Positions 29,131 through 36,916 of a stretch of DNA of 64,000 nucleotides are shown piece by piece (position 1 is the stretch's first letter; each line of letters opens with the position of its first letter). Below the pieces are notes generated by a model. That model was not told the DNA's origin. It did not search any database and worked only from the letters and a program-made list of their open reading frames with translations. Source of the stretch: a virus. The position numbers and the translations under genes were made by a program. The stretch covers positions 1 through 64,000 of the IMG/VR virus record IMGVR_UViG_3300042904_000368; one strand, written 5' to 3'.

Positions 29131-30744
29131 ATGGTATTCGACCAGGTTCTATACGGGCCACCAGGGACCGGCAAAACGAGAAGCGGTATCGAGTGGGTGG
29201 CGCAGCAGGTAGAAGAAGGCTGCGACCCCTACCGGATCGGCTACGTGTCGTTTACGAACGGGGCCTGCAATGAGGCCCGCGACCGACTTTCGGAACGACT
29301 GGGATACGCGCCGGAGATGTTCGACTTCTGCCGCACGCTTCATTCGTGTGCGAAGCGTGCGATGAGTATCGGCGGCGAGGAATGGAACCAGTCGGTGCGG
29401 CTGAAGAAGTTTGGCGAGGAGTTCGGTTATGACCTGATTCCGAGCAAGCGGCCGGGTGGTGACGATGATCTTGAGGATCAGCAGGCGAGCGCCGGTCAGG
29501 ATGGCCCGCTACTCGGTATCTGGGACTACGGCCGGAACCGCTTGCTGCGGACGCCAGAGGCGGCGTTTGCCGCCTGGGAAGAGGCGAACCCCGATAGCGC
29601 CCCGCGTATCGACTACCCGCGTTATCTCGACCTGGTTGCGGATTGGGAACGCGACAAGAAAATCAATGGCCGCCACGACTTCACCGACCTGCTGCTGAAC
29701 GTGGTGGACTCGGAAACGTGGCTGCCGGTGTCGGCCGTGGTGATTGACGAAGCGCAGGACCTCTCTCCGGCGCAGTGGGCGGTAGCGAAGAAGCTCTTTG
29801 TCGGGGCGGAGCGGTCAGCGTGCTTCGGTGATGACGACCAGGCGATCTTCTCATTCCAGGGCGCAGACCCATCCCTGTTCAATTCGTTAGCTACTAAAGA
29901 GCGGGTATTGCTGCGGCAAAGCTACCGGCTACCACAGGCGGTTTGTGATTTAGCTCTGCGCATCATCGGGCAAAACCGGAACCGGGTCGCAAAGGAAATC
30001 CTTCCCCTCGATACGGTTGGTTCCGTACGACACATCAACCGCCTGGAAGAATGCGATTTCGGCAATGGGGAAAGCTGGCTGATACTTGTCCGCAATTGGC
30101 GTTTTGTTGCCGAGATTATCTCCTGGTTGGAAAGCGAGGGCTTCCCGTACCTCGTTCCTGGCGGGAAGTATTACAGCCCGTGGGATGAGAAGGGGCCGTT
30201 CCGAGCGGCGAAGTCCGTTCTCGACCTCTCCGAGAACCGCGAGATTTTTCTAACCGATCTGGCCGTGCTGGTTGGGAAGACACGAGCGGAAGTCTCCGGC
30301 AAGCCCGGTGCCTGGAAATATGGCTCCAAAGGGAAGCTGGAGAAGCTGGCAGTTGCGGACCCTGGCGGGCGGATTGGGTTGCGGGAACTGGTACAAGTCG
30401 GATTGACCGAAACCGGCCTCACCCAGATCCTCAACAATGACCTGACCATGCTGGCCGGAGTGAGCGGCCGGGACCGTGACGCGTTCACGAACGCTTTGCG
30501 GATTCGCGCTTTCGGGAAACCGCCGCAAATCCGGGTGACGACTGTTCACCAAGCCAAAGGCGGTGAAGCAGATAACGTCGTGCTCCTTCAGGCTTGCACT
30601 CGTGCCCCCTACCGCAACCTGCAAGACCCCAACCGTTGCGAAGAAGAGGTGCGATTGATGTACGTGGGTGCTACACGCGCCAGGATCAATCTCTACCCGC
30701 TGCAAGGCTGGAGCGGGATGCCTTGGGAACTACGGCAGTTTTAG
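29131..30744 (+). CDS. Superfamily 1 helicase (UvrD/Rep type)
   Basis: A 537-residue helicase. Walker A GPPGTGKT at residue 9, then DEAQD (about 206), FGDDDQAIFSFQGA (about 232), VTTVHQAKGGEADNV (about 470) and EEEVRLMYVGATRA (about 505) are motifs I, II, III, V and VI of the UvrD/PcrA family. It would unwind DNA at the phage fork, moving 3' to 5' like family members. The N-terminus starts directly with the ATPase core; no nuclease domain is seen. It follows the PrimPol and the palindrome. Confidence 0.9.
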   Translation: MVFDQVLYGPPGTGKTRSGIEWVAQQVEEGCDPYRIGYVSFTNGACNEARDRLSERLGYAPEMFDFCRTLHSCAKRAMSIGGEEWNQSVRLKKFGEEFGYDLIPSKRPGGDDDLEDQQASAGQDGPLLGIWDYGRNRLLRTPEAAFAAWEEANPDSAPRIDYPRYLDLVADWERDKKINGRHDFTDLLLNVVDSETWLPVSAVVIDEAQDLSPAQWAVAKKLFVGAERSACFGDDDQAIFSFQGADPSLFNSLATKERVLLRQSYRLPQAVCDLALRIIGQNRNRVAKEILPLDTVGSVRHINRLEECDFGNGESWLILVRNWRFVAEIISWLESEGFPYLVPGGKYYSPWDEKGPFRAAKSVLDLSENREIFLTDLAVLVGKTRAEVSGKPGAWKYGSKGKLEKLAVADPGGRIGLRELVQVGLTETGLTQILNNDLTMLAGVSGRDRDAFTNALRIRAFGKPPQIRVTTVHQAKGGEADNVVLLQACTRAPYRNLQDPNRCEEEVRLMYVGATRARINLYPLQGWSGMPWELRQF

Positions 30745-30780
30745 ACGCTGTGAAGGGGCTAGAAATGGCGACCGCGACTT

Positions 30781-31200
30781 ATGGACAATCACGACCCGTT
30801 TGCTCACCTCCCAGCAGCCCAGCCGACATTGCTGGACTTACCGAAGAAGGACGCCAAAGGGCGGCCCGTATCTTCGGAGCCGCGCCCGCAAACAATCTCG
30901 GAAGCGAAGCTGTTGGCGATGATCTGGAAGGAGCCGAGGGGCGGGGAGTTTTACCGCCAGAAACTTCTCTGGATGCAGCGTTACCGGGACTCGGAGACCT
31001 ATTCGAAGGAGCAGATTCAGGAACGGCGGCTCCGGCTTTATCAGGACTCGCAGACGCTGAAAGCGTTACTCGCACGGCCCGCCGAGGAACTGGAAGCGGA
31101 AGGGTGGGACGCGGCGAAGTGGTGGGCGATGTTCCAGCGGTTACGGGGGTGGATGGGACACCTGGAGGGACTGGACTCGGCGTGCATGTCGAGGCGTTGA
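30781..31200 (+). CDS. Helical replication-region protein
   Basis: A 139-residue basic and helical protein (EFYRQKLLWMQRYRDSET, KEQIQERRLRLYQDSQTLKALL). The frame is clearly the coding one; an open frame in another register (30594-31180) is its shadow. The gene overlaps the RNase H gene by 19 bases. No ribosome-binding site is strong. Role unknown; coupling suggests replication. Confidence 0.75.
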   Translation: MDNHDPFAHLPAAQPTLLDLPKKDAKGRPVSSEPRPQTISEAKLLAMIWKEPRGGEFYRQKLLWMQRYRDSETYSKEQIQERRLRLYQDSQTLKALLARPAEELEAEGWDAAKWWAMFQRLRGWMGHLEGLDSACMSRR

Positions 31201-31901
31201 GGTTTGAGTATTTGGCGTGGTGGGTGCGGGCAACCTTCACGGCGGAAGGCGTGGGGGATTTGGCTCCTGGGTTGGCGGAACCCGATCGGATTAAAGCCAG
31301 GGATCGCTTCCGTAGCTGGTTGGAGTTATGGAGACGACTGGCAGGAGCTAGCGCTGCGGAAGGGGCCGAGTTAGCGCGGGTGTTGGCAGAGCGGGGGGAG
31401 AAGTTCGCGAACTGGCTAGGGGTGAGTGAGCGGGGACTAGCCGAGTTGTTTTGTCTTGCGAATGGGACACTGCCGCCAGCGCCAAACCCGCATTTTCCGG
31501 AAGTTGCGATCTACGTAGACGGGTCTTCGCCAAATGACGGCACTCCCGGTCGGAACCGAGTTGGGTGCAGCGTGATTGCGGGCGGTCAAGAAGTCGAGTT
31601 TCATACCGCTGTTCCGGTTCCCGGTGCTTCGAACAACGAAGCGGAATATCAGGCAATCCTCTTCGGATTAGAACGAGCGAAAGAACTTGGCGCAAGCCGC
31701 CTATCCCTCTACTCCGATAGTCAGCTTTGCGTGAAGCAAGTGAACGGCGAATGGGCTTGTCGCGAACCGCATCTCATCCCGCTTTGCGATCAAGCGAAGC
31801 AGGAAATTGAGGAATTTGAATTCTGCCAGCTAGTTTGGATACCGCGAACGAAGAACCAGCGCGCTGATGCATTGGCATTCGGCGAGGAAGTAGGCGAATG
31901 A
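31182..31901 (+). CDS. RNase H-like protein
   Basis: A 239-residue protein. The C-terminal 140 residues form a type I RNase H fold: YVDGSS (first Asp), NNEAEYQAILFGLE (Glu), LYSDSQLCVKQVNG (Asp) and NQRADALA (last Asp). All four catalytic acids are present. Such enzymes remove RNA primers. The N-terminal 95 residues are helical and not recognised. The start is uncertain: GTG 31182 or TTG 31197, which overlaps the previous stop. Confidence 0.8.
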   Translation: MHVEALRFEYLAWWVRATFTAEGVGDLAPGLAEPDRIKARDRFRSWLELWRRLAGASAAEGAELARVLAERGEKFANWLGVSERGLAELFCLANGTLPPAPNPHFPEVAIYVDGSSPNDGTPGRNRVGCSVIAGGQEVEFHTAVPVPGASNNEAEYQAILFGLERAKELGASRLSLYSDSQLCVKQVNGEWACREPHLIPLCDQAKQEIEEFEFCQLVWIPRTKNQRADALAFGEEVGE

Positions 31902-32452
31902 TGGCGCAGGCGAGTGGAGCGGGAATGATACGTGCTCTGGAAACCCGCTGGGACGGGCATCGGTTTCGCAGCCGATTAGAGGCTCGCTGGGCGGTTTGTT
32001 TCAAAGCATTGGGCTTGGAATACGACTACGAACCGCAGGGATTTGAAATCGACGGGGAGTGCTACCTACCGGATTTCTATCTGCCGAAGAACGGCATTTA
32101 CGTGGAGATCAAGCCGCGTGGGTACCCGGTCAGCGACGATCACCCAGTCTTCGGCCTGGTGAAAGAAATCGGGCGGTATGGCGTGCTGATTTCTGGAAAC
32201 CCAGCCCTGGGCCAGCATCAGGTGACAGCTAGCACGGGAAGCACTTTCCTGCATCAAGCCGAGCTGGCCTGGGATGATGAGGGCAATCTTTGGTTTGATG
32301 AGGGCGCGTTTGGCAAGGCGTGGTGTACGGGGCTAGGGAGAGATGGGAACCGATCTACTACCCATCCGAAACTCTTCGCAGCTTTTCTATCCGCCACCCG
32401 TGCTCGGTTCGAGTTCGGCGAGAAGCCGAGGCTGTACGGAGGCGCGAAGTGA
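31898..32452 (+). CDS. PD-(D/E)XK nuclease-like protein
   Basis: A 184-residue protein. RSRLEARWAV supplies Glu, YLPDFYLP supplies Asp, and YVEIKPRG supplies the E-x-K, in the order of the PD-(D/E)XK fold seen in many small phage nucleases. The first 15 residues vary between two ATG codons (31898, 31901). It may cut branched or primer DNA in recombination. Placement between RNase H and the RuvC-like gene supports that. Confidence 0.75.
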   Translation: MMAQASGAGMIRALETRWDGHRFRSRLEARWAVCFKALGLEYDYEPQGFEIDGECYLPDFYLPKNGIYVEIKPRGYPVSDDHPVFGLVKEIGRYGVLISGNPALGQHQVTASTGSTFLHQAELAWDDEGNLWFDEGAFGKAWCTGLGRDGNRSTTHPKLFAAFLSATRARFEFGEKPRLYGGAK

Positions 32453-33039
32453 AAGTCCTCGCCCTCGACACCGCCACCAAAACCGGCTGGGCAGCTGGTG
32501 AAAAGCATGGGGTGAAGGAGTTCCCGCTCCGACGCGGTTCCTCTCCCGGCTGCCGCTTCTTGGAGTTCCGCCTGTGGCTGAAAGACCTGATCCAAACCAT
32601 TCGCCCTGATGTGGTGGTCTACGAGGTCGCCCATCAGCGCGGCGGCGCAGCTACGGAGCTGTGTGTCGGCTTCACAACCCGCGTGATGGAAGAAGCGGCA
32701 GCGGCGGGCCTGGAATACCGGGGCTGTCATTCCCGGATGCTCAAAGCGTTCGCGACCGGCAACGGAAACGCAGACAAGGGATTGATGATGGCGGCGGCCA
32801 GAGAGCGGTTTCCCGATGTTGCCCTGATTGACGACAACCACTCTGACGCGCTCCTCCTCCACGCCTGGGCCGAAGCGGGCTTTCCTGATGTAGTGGCCGA
32901 GCGCAAGGCCCAAGAGCAGGCCGCCATCGCCGCCAGGAAGCAGGAGCGAGCGAGCAAAGCCACCACCAAAGCCACCACACGCACCAAAACAAGCCGCTCC
33001 CAGCGGGCCGGGGAAGGGGTGGGCCGGGCGGATGGGTAG
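32449..33039 (+). CDS. RuvC-like Holliday-junction resolvase
   Basis: A 196-residue protein. ALDTATKTGWA (first Asp), VVVYEVAHQ (Glu), and HSDALLLHAW (Asp-rich end) are the RNase-H-fold acid positions of RuvC-type resolvases; a Lys-rich tail (KATTKATTRTKT) follows. It would cut four-way junctions before packaging. GTG 32449 overlaps the previous stop (GTGA) and follows GGAGG. Length fits phage resolvases plus the tail. Confidence 0.75.
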   Translation: MKVLALDTATKTGWAAGEKHGVKEFPLRRGSSPGCRFLEFRLWLKDLIQTIRPDVVVYEVAHQRGGAATELCVGFTTRVMEEAAAAGLEYRGCHSRMLKAFATGNGNADKGLMMAAARERFPDVALIDDNHSDALLLHAWAEAGFPDVVAERKAQEQAAIAARKQERASKATTKATTRTKTSRSQRAGEGVGRADG

Positions 33040-33874
33040 CGAATGGCTGGGCCACTTCCATCGCGGCGATTGCGTGGAAGTGATGCGCGGGCTTCCTGCG
33101 GAGTCGGTGGATTTGACGGTCACGTCGCCACCCTATGACAACGTGCGGACATACACGGGCGAGTACTCGTTCGATTATCCCGCAGTGGGTCGGGAGTTGT
33201 TGCGCGTCACCAAGGACGGCGGAGTGGCCTGTGTGGTCATTCAGGATGGGACGCAGGACTTCGCCAAGTCGCTCACCACAGCCAGGATGCAAGTCGCGTG
33301 GGTAGACGCTGGGTGGCGGTTGTTTGAATGTGTGATCTGGCGACGTTTCGGAGTGCCGGGAAATCACTGGGCTGGCCGATTCCGCGTTGACCATGAGTAC
33401 GTCTGCGTGTTCTTCAAGGGCGCAAAGCCTGCCCGCTTCGATAAGTCCGCGCTTCAGGTTCGCTCAATATCTGCAGGTCGGATGATGCATGGAAACCGGC
33501 GCAGACCAGACGGGACCGCTGAGTCGATGAAGCGCAATCTGGTCGCTGATCTGAAATGCCCCGGCACAGTCTGGGACATCAGTTCGCAGTTCAGGGGCGA
33601 CACCCTCAAAGCGGAACACCCGGCCGTCTTCCCCGAACGCCTTGCCGCCGATCTAATCCAGTGCTTTTCCCGCCCCGGTGACATCATCCTAGACCCCTAC
33701 TCGGGCAGTGGCACGACCTGCCTGGAAGCAGAGCGGCTAGGGCGGCGGTGGGCGGGAATCGACATCGGTGCAGAGTACGTCGCGCTCTCAGAGAGACGGC
33801 TGGAACGCCAACGGATGCAGCCCGCTTTGGCTCTCGATTTCGCCTCCGCACCCAGCGCGGGCGGGAGCCGGTGA
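33032..33874 (+). CDS. DNA methyltransferase, beta class
   Basis: A 280-residue protein with TSPPYDN (motif IV, residue about 31) first and DPYSGSGTT (motif I, residue about 210) last. This order is that of beta-class N4-cytosine or N6-adenine enzymes. The region between holds the target recognition part. No restriction partner lies near. Together with the enzyme at 23689 it suggests two layers of DNA protection or regulation. Confidence 0.85.
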   Translation: MGSEWLGHFHRGDCVEVMRGLPAESVDLTVTSPPYDNVRTYTGEYSFDYPAVGRELLRVTKDGGVACVVIQDGTQDFAKSLTTARMQVAWVDAGWRLFECVIWRRFGVPGNHWAGRFRVDHEYVCVFFKGAKPARFDKSALQVRSISAGRMMHGNRRRPDGTAESMKRNLVADLKCPGTVWDISSQFRGDTLKAEHPAVFPERLAADLIQCFSRPGDIILDPYSGSGTTCLEAERLGRRWAGIDIGAEYVALSERRLERQRMQPALALDFASAPSAGGSR

Positions 33875-33930
33875 GGAGCGCGGGCGACCGTATAGAGGGC
33901 AGATGGGCGGGGATTTTCAGGAGGTGCGAG

Positions 33931-34608
33931 GTGGCAAAGAGCGTGCGGGCAGAGTTTCAGATCGATCGACCAGACATCTCTGATGCGGAGTTGGGCAAGG
34001 CGTGGGGTATCGCCAAGCGGGTGCTCGCCCGGCACCTCCGACATGCGCCGTGGTGGATTGACCGCGAATCGCTGGAGGCGGCAGCGCGCGGAAGCTTCTG
34101 GCTAGCGGTGACCCGCTACGACCGGGCGCAGGCCGCGCAGCTTGCGTCCTACACCACCCGCGCCGTCCTGAACGGGTTGCAGGAAGAGGAGCGCGTGCAA
34201 AGCCCGTGGACGCGCCCACAGCAGGAGTTGGTGCGCGAGTATCGACGGGAGGGCCGAGAGCTAGAGCCGTGGATGCGTGACACCCTCTGGATCGACGCGC
34301 CGCTCCCTGCCGCTACAGGCTCCGGCAGCGTACTGCCTTCGGACGTGCAGGCCGCCACCACCGAAATCGACCGGGATGGGATGACCGAGGGGCTAGGCCG
34401 GGAAGCCCGGTGCGCCCTGGCGGCGCGGCTGTTAACCGCCGTGACTCCCCGCCACCGGGAGTTGCTAGTGCGCTACTTCTACGGCGAGCAGATCTTCCGT
34501 GACATCGGGAAGGCGATGGGCTTCAGCGAGTCGCGCGCGCACCAGCTCCGCAACCAGGCGTTCGCCACCATCCGCCAGGCGTTTCCGGGCGTGGAGGCGT
34601 TGCTGTGA
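33931..34608 (+). CDS. Phage RNA polymerase sigma factor
   Basis: A 225-residue sigma70-family protein, starting at GTG 33931 behind AGGAGGTGCGAG (better than the upstream GTG 33871). Region 2 is visible around residues 50-95 (ARGSFWLAVTRYDRAQ, ASYTTRAVLNGLQEE), region 4 around 165-220 (VTPRHRELLVRYFYG, FRDIGKAMGFSESRAHQ). Region 1.1 is absent, so it is a group 3/4 factor. It would direct host RNA polymerase to specific phage promoters, most likely those of the late genes. Confidence 0.8.
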   Translation: MAKSVRAEFQIDRPDISDAELGKAWGIAKRVLARHLRHAPWWIDRESLEAAARGSFWLAVTRYDRAQAAQLASYTTRAVLNGLQEEERVQSPWTRPQQELVREYRREGRELEPWMRDTLWIDAPLPAATGSGSVLPSDVQAATTEIDRDGMTEGLGREARCALAARLLTAVTPRHRELLVRYFYGEQIFRDIGKAMGFSESRAHQLRNQAFATIRQAFPGVEALL

Positions 34609-35039
34609 TGGCGGGAACTTACGCGTTGGATCGGAAGTACCGCCTGATTGCCCCCAAGGCATTACGAGAGGCAGGAGTGCTGATTGCCACGATGCTGCCG
34701 GACGGGGTGGTCGCCGTTCAGCCAAAGGCGGAGTTTGCCGCCATGCTGGCGACCGCGGCGGGAGGAGCGCTGCGCTACCTGGAAACGAGCGCAGTAGAGC
34801 TGGGGCCTTGTCAGGACTTCGGAGGCCGCCTGCGCCTTCCTGCGGCGATACGCGCCTATCTGGAGATCGTGCCGTTTGTGGAAGCGGTGTGGCTTGAGAC
34901 CGGGAAAGGCTGGCGGTTGATGCGTCGGGACCGCTGGGAGCTAGAGCGACGGCGGTGGGAGCCAGCAGCACGAACAGAGGGGTTTCCCCTGCCGCGAGCG
35001 ATTGAGGCAGCGCAGACGGTGCAGGCAACCAGTGGTTAA
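34605..35039 (+). CDS. MraZ-like transcription regulator
   Basis: A 144-residue protein containing two copies of the MraZ/AbrB-like swapped-hairpin unit, each with the DxxxR signature: LDRKYRLIAP near residue 10 and DFGGRLRLP near residue 73. GTG 34605 or ATG 34608 can start it; GGAGG lies seven bases before the GTG. MraZ binds repeated sites at the division operon of bacteria. Here, next to the sigma factor, it probably regulates phage late or host division genes. Confidence 0.7.
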   Translation: MMAGTYALDRKYRLIAPKALREAGVLIATMLPDGVVAVQPKAEFAAMLATAAGGALRYLETSAVELGPCQDFGGRLRLPAAIRAYLEIVPFVEAVWLETGKGWRLMRRDRWELERRRWEPAARTEGFPLPRAIEAAQTVQATSG

Positions 35040-35116
35040 CCCGCCTGCCGCGAGCGTGGGCGCAGTTGAGCCAATCATTAGCCGCCGGGGTGGCGAGGAA
35101 GGGGGTGGGTGGAGAG

Positions 35117-35569
35117 ATGGTGAGTAAGTGCGCGCGGTGCAAGAAATACAAAACATGCGGCGAGGAAATGCCAGCCAAAGGGAGTGATGAGTGCGTTTTT
35201 CTTTGCGCGGGGTGTCTGGTCATTCTGCGCGGAAAACTGGCCGTCAAAAACGGTGAGCCATTGCTGCCTATCGACCCGGCCAAGATCAAATGCCGCGAAG
35301 TCTACCGCCACAAAGGCGGCGGAATTTATGTCGTCGACGCGATAGCCGAACGAGTGGAGGAAGAGGGCGGCGAGCGGATCATTGTCTACCGGAATTTAGA
35401 AACGGGGAAGCAGTGGAGCCAATCGGTCGCGCGCTTCTGCGATCCGGGACGATTCGCCAAGTGTGAAGCCTGGAAACCCCGCCCTCCCAGGCGGCGCGGG
35501 GCGGGTGAGGCGGGAGGCAACGGGGCGGGATTCTGTTATCATTTGGAGGAGAACCAATGCGTGAATTAA
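35117..35569 (+). CDS. Zinc and DUF1653-like protein
   Basis: A 150-residue protein from ATG 35117 behind GGTGGAGAG. Cys-rich first third (CARCKKYKTCGEE, CVFLCAGC), a linker, then VYRHKGGGIYVVDAIAE and IIVYRNLETGKQWSQS. The second part follows the pattern of DUF1653 (YRHYKGN-Y...VVY...WVR). Function of both parts unknown. Confidence 0.65.
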   Translation: MVSKCARCKKYKTCGEEMPAKGSDECVFLCAGCLVILRGKLAVKNGEPLLPIDPAKIKCREVYRHKGGGIYVVDAIAERVEEEGGERIIVYRNLETGKQWSQSVARFCDPGRFAKCEAWKPRPPRRRGAGEAGGNGAGFCYHLEENQCVN

Positions 35570-35757
35570 CGAGGAACGAACGGCTAATCCTTGACCATCC
35601 AGAAGGCCGGGTGCCAGCGGAAAAGAGCCTGGACACGTCAGAGAAAATCGCCGCTTATGTGGCGCGAATGCGTCCCTTGAATGAAGCGCGAGTGAAGGCA
35701 GACCGAGCGGCGGAGGCGGCCTCCTGGCTACACGCTAGGGGGCTGTGGATCGGTTAG
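35557..35757 (+). CDS. Small charged helical protein
   Basis: A 66-residue basic and acidic helix-rich protein overlapping the previous gene by 13 bases. It has TSEKIAAYVARMRPLNEARVKADRA, a long amphipathic stretch. The ribosome-binding site TTTGGAGGAG precedes ATG 35557. No family recognised. Confidence 0.75.
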   Translation: MRELTRNERLILDHPEGRVPAEKSLDTSEKIAAYVARMRPLNEARVKADRAAEAASWLHARGLWIG

Positions 35758-35785
35758 CGGCTGGTGGCGGAAAGGGAGTGCTGAT

Positions 35786-36244
35786 ATGTTGGCGCAAGAT
35801 ACTGAGTCACGACTGGCGCGGGCAAGCGTTCATTTCGGTTGGGGATTTTCCAAGGGCGTGATTGCCCGCCGAATGATCCTCGACGGCGTGGACGCGCAGA
35901 CCGTGGCGCGAGAAATCCATCGCCAACCGGATTACATCGACAAGGTACGCCGGGAGGCCAGCAACGAATTGCGAATGCTGGCAGAGATGGAAGCGCAAGA
36001 CCTTCCCGAAGTAATCTCCGCGCCACTAGAAGACCGCCAGGCACAAACGGACGGGGAACACGCCACCCTGCTTTATGACGTTCGCAAGAGCCAGCGCACT
36101 GGTAAATCAAGCAGCGGCCCGCAGCCGCTAGAAGGCGACCGGGACACGGTTTCCGCCAAGGTGGAAACGCGGGATTTGTGCCTGGAAGCTGTCCGCTATA
36201 TGCGCCTTAAAAAAGAAGCGCGAGAATTATTGCCTACTGGTTGA
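35786..36244 (+). CDS. Possible helix-turn-helix protein
   Basis: A 152-residue protein. Residues 18-60 (GWGFSKGVIARRMILDGVDA, VAREIHRQPDYIDKVRREA) look like a helix-turn-helix in which RQPDYIDKVRR would recognise DNA. The rest is acidic and flexible, with a basic helix at the end (AVRYMRLKKEARE). It is the last early gene, directly before a terminator, a good place for a late-gene regulator; that is inference. Confidence 0.65.
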   Translation: MLAQDTESRLARASVHFGWGFSKGVIARRMILDGVDAQTVAREIHRQPDYIDKVRREASNELRMLAEMEAQDLPEVISAPLEDRQAQTDGEHATLLYDVRKSQRTGKSSSGPQPLEGDRDTVSAKVETRDLCLEAVRYMRLKKEARELLPTG

Positions 36245-36277
36245 CGCCACCGAGGGTAAAAAGGATAGAATACAGCG

Positions 36278-36308
36278 GGAGCCAGTGTCTTTGATGTTGG
36301 CTCCTTTT
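36278..36308 (+). terminator. Rho-independent terminator of the early operon
   Basis: GGAGCCA (36278-36284) pairs with TGGCTCC (36298-36304) and is followed by TTTT. The loop of 13 bases is rather long but the stem is GC-rich. It ends the early region 34 bp after the last stop codon and precedes the tRNA. Confidence 0.7.
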
Positions 36309-36348
36309 CGATTCTCGTAGTGCGGCGACGGCTGATCCCCGTCCCGCC

Positions 36349-36420
36349 AGCACGATAGCTCAGTGGCAGAGTGACCGCTTGTTAAGCGGGAGGTCGGGGG
36401 TTCGAGTCCCCTTCGTGCAT
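36349..36420 (+). tRNA. tRNA-Asn (anticodon GTT)
   Basis: Acceptor stem pairs GCACGA with TCGTGC; D-arm GCTC...GAGT with loop AGTGGCA; anticodon arm CCGC-TTGTTAA-GCGG with anticodon GTT (Asn); T-arm GGGGG-TTCGAGT-CCCCT. All arms are present and normal in size. CCA is not encoded. It stands between terminators in a gap of over 600 bp between early and late genes. Phage tRNAs may help translate late genes rich in the matching codon (AAC/AAT). Confidence 0.85.
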
Positions 36421-36745
36421 TAGCAGGGGATAAGGCTTAACGCTGCATAGCGGGAGCGCTCCTTGTCAAACTCCCACTGCTAGCGAAATGCACGGTGAAG
36501 GCTCACCGTGGGCGCGGGCTGCTACGAACCAGCCTCACGCGCTTTCAATATTCGGGCTGAGGGGCAACCCCGGACGGGAAGGCCAAACCTCGTTCGTAAA
36601 CAGCGGCCTGGCAGCCGTTAGCTTTTTAAATGACTGGCAAATCTCCCTGGTTCACAGTCAGCCTGCGGGGCTTAACATCCCAAGGGTGAGAGCAGAGGGG
36701 CAGCCCGAATACTCCTAGGCCCGAAGCACTAACCCGCTTCGGGCC
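36421..36745 (+). ncRNA. Candidate structured non-coding RNA
   Basis: About 320 nt without any good reading frame. TATTCGGGCTG (36549-36559) pairs exactly with CAGCCCGAATA (36701-36711), closing a domain of about 160 nt that holds TGACTG/CAGTCA (36631-36636, 36655-36660) and AGCGGC/GCCGTT. Upstream, CACGGTGA/TCACCGTG (36491-36510) is a perfect hairpin. It ends in a terminator. Directly after a tRNA, it is like the large phage RNAs of the GOLLD type in position, although I see no shared sequence. Confidence 0.5.
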
Positions 36746-36748
36746 TTT
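36718..36748 (+). terminator. Rho-independent terminator after the structured RNA
   Basis: GGCCCGAAGC (36718-36727) pairs exactly with GCTTCGGGCC (36736-36745) around ACTAACCC, followed by TTT. The 10-bp stem and T-run make it the strongest terminator in this region. It separates the tRNA/RNA segment from the late operon. Confidence 0.75.
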
Positions 36749-36847
36749 CCCGTTTCTGGCCCACGAGCAAGACCAGCCCGAAGGGGAGCAGGTGTGCAAC
36801 CACCCACTCCCCCGTTACTGCCGACTCAGCAAGGAGCCAGCAGCACT

Positions 36848-36916
36848 ATGAGATACGGCCAACGCAGGCCCGCGTGCAACCTCCCGCTAGGTAATGTTCC
36901 GAAGGGCATATGCTGA
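36848..36916 (+). CDS. Possible 22-residue leader peptide
   Basis: ATG 36848, 12 bases after AAGGAGC, opens a 22-codon frame (start MRYGQRRPACN) whose TGA overlaps the start of the next gene. Such leaders can couple or time translation. The spacing from the ribosome-binding site is long, so the evidence is weak. Confidence 0.25.
   Translation: MRYGQRRPACNLPLGNVPKGIC

Noticed and set aside
30594-31180. Long upstream extension of the RNase H frame
   Set aside because: The stretch is open but rich in Gly/Ala/Pro as a shadow of the gene at 30781-31200, which has better codon composition.
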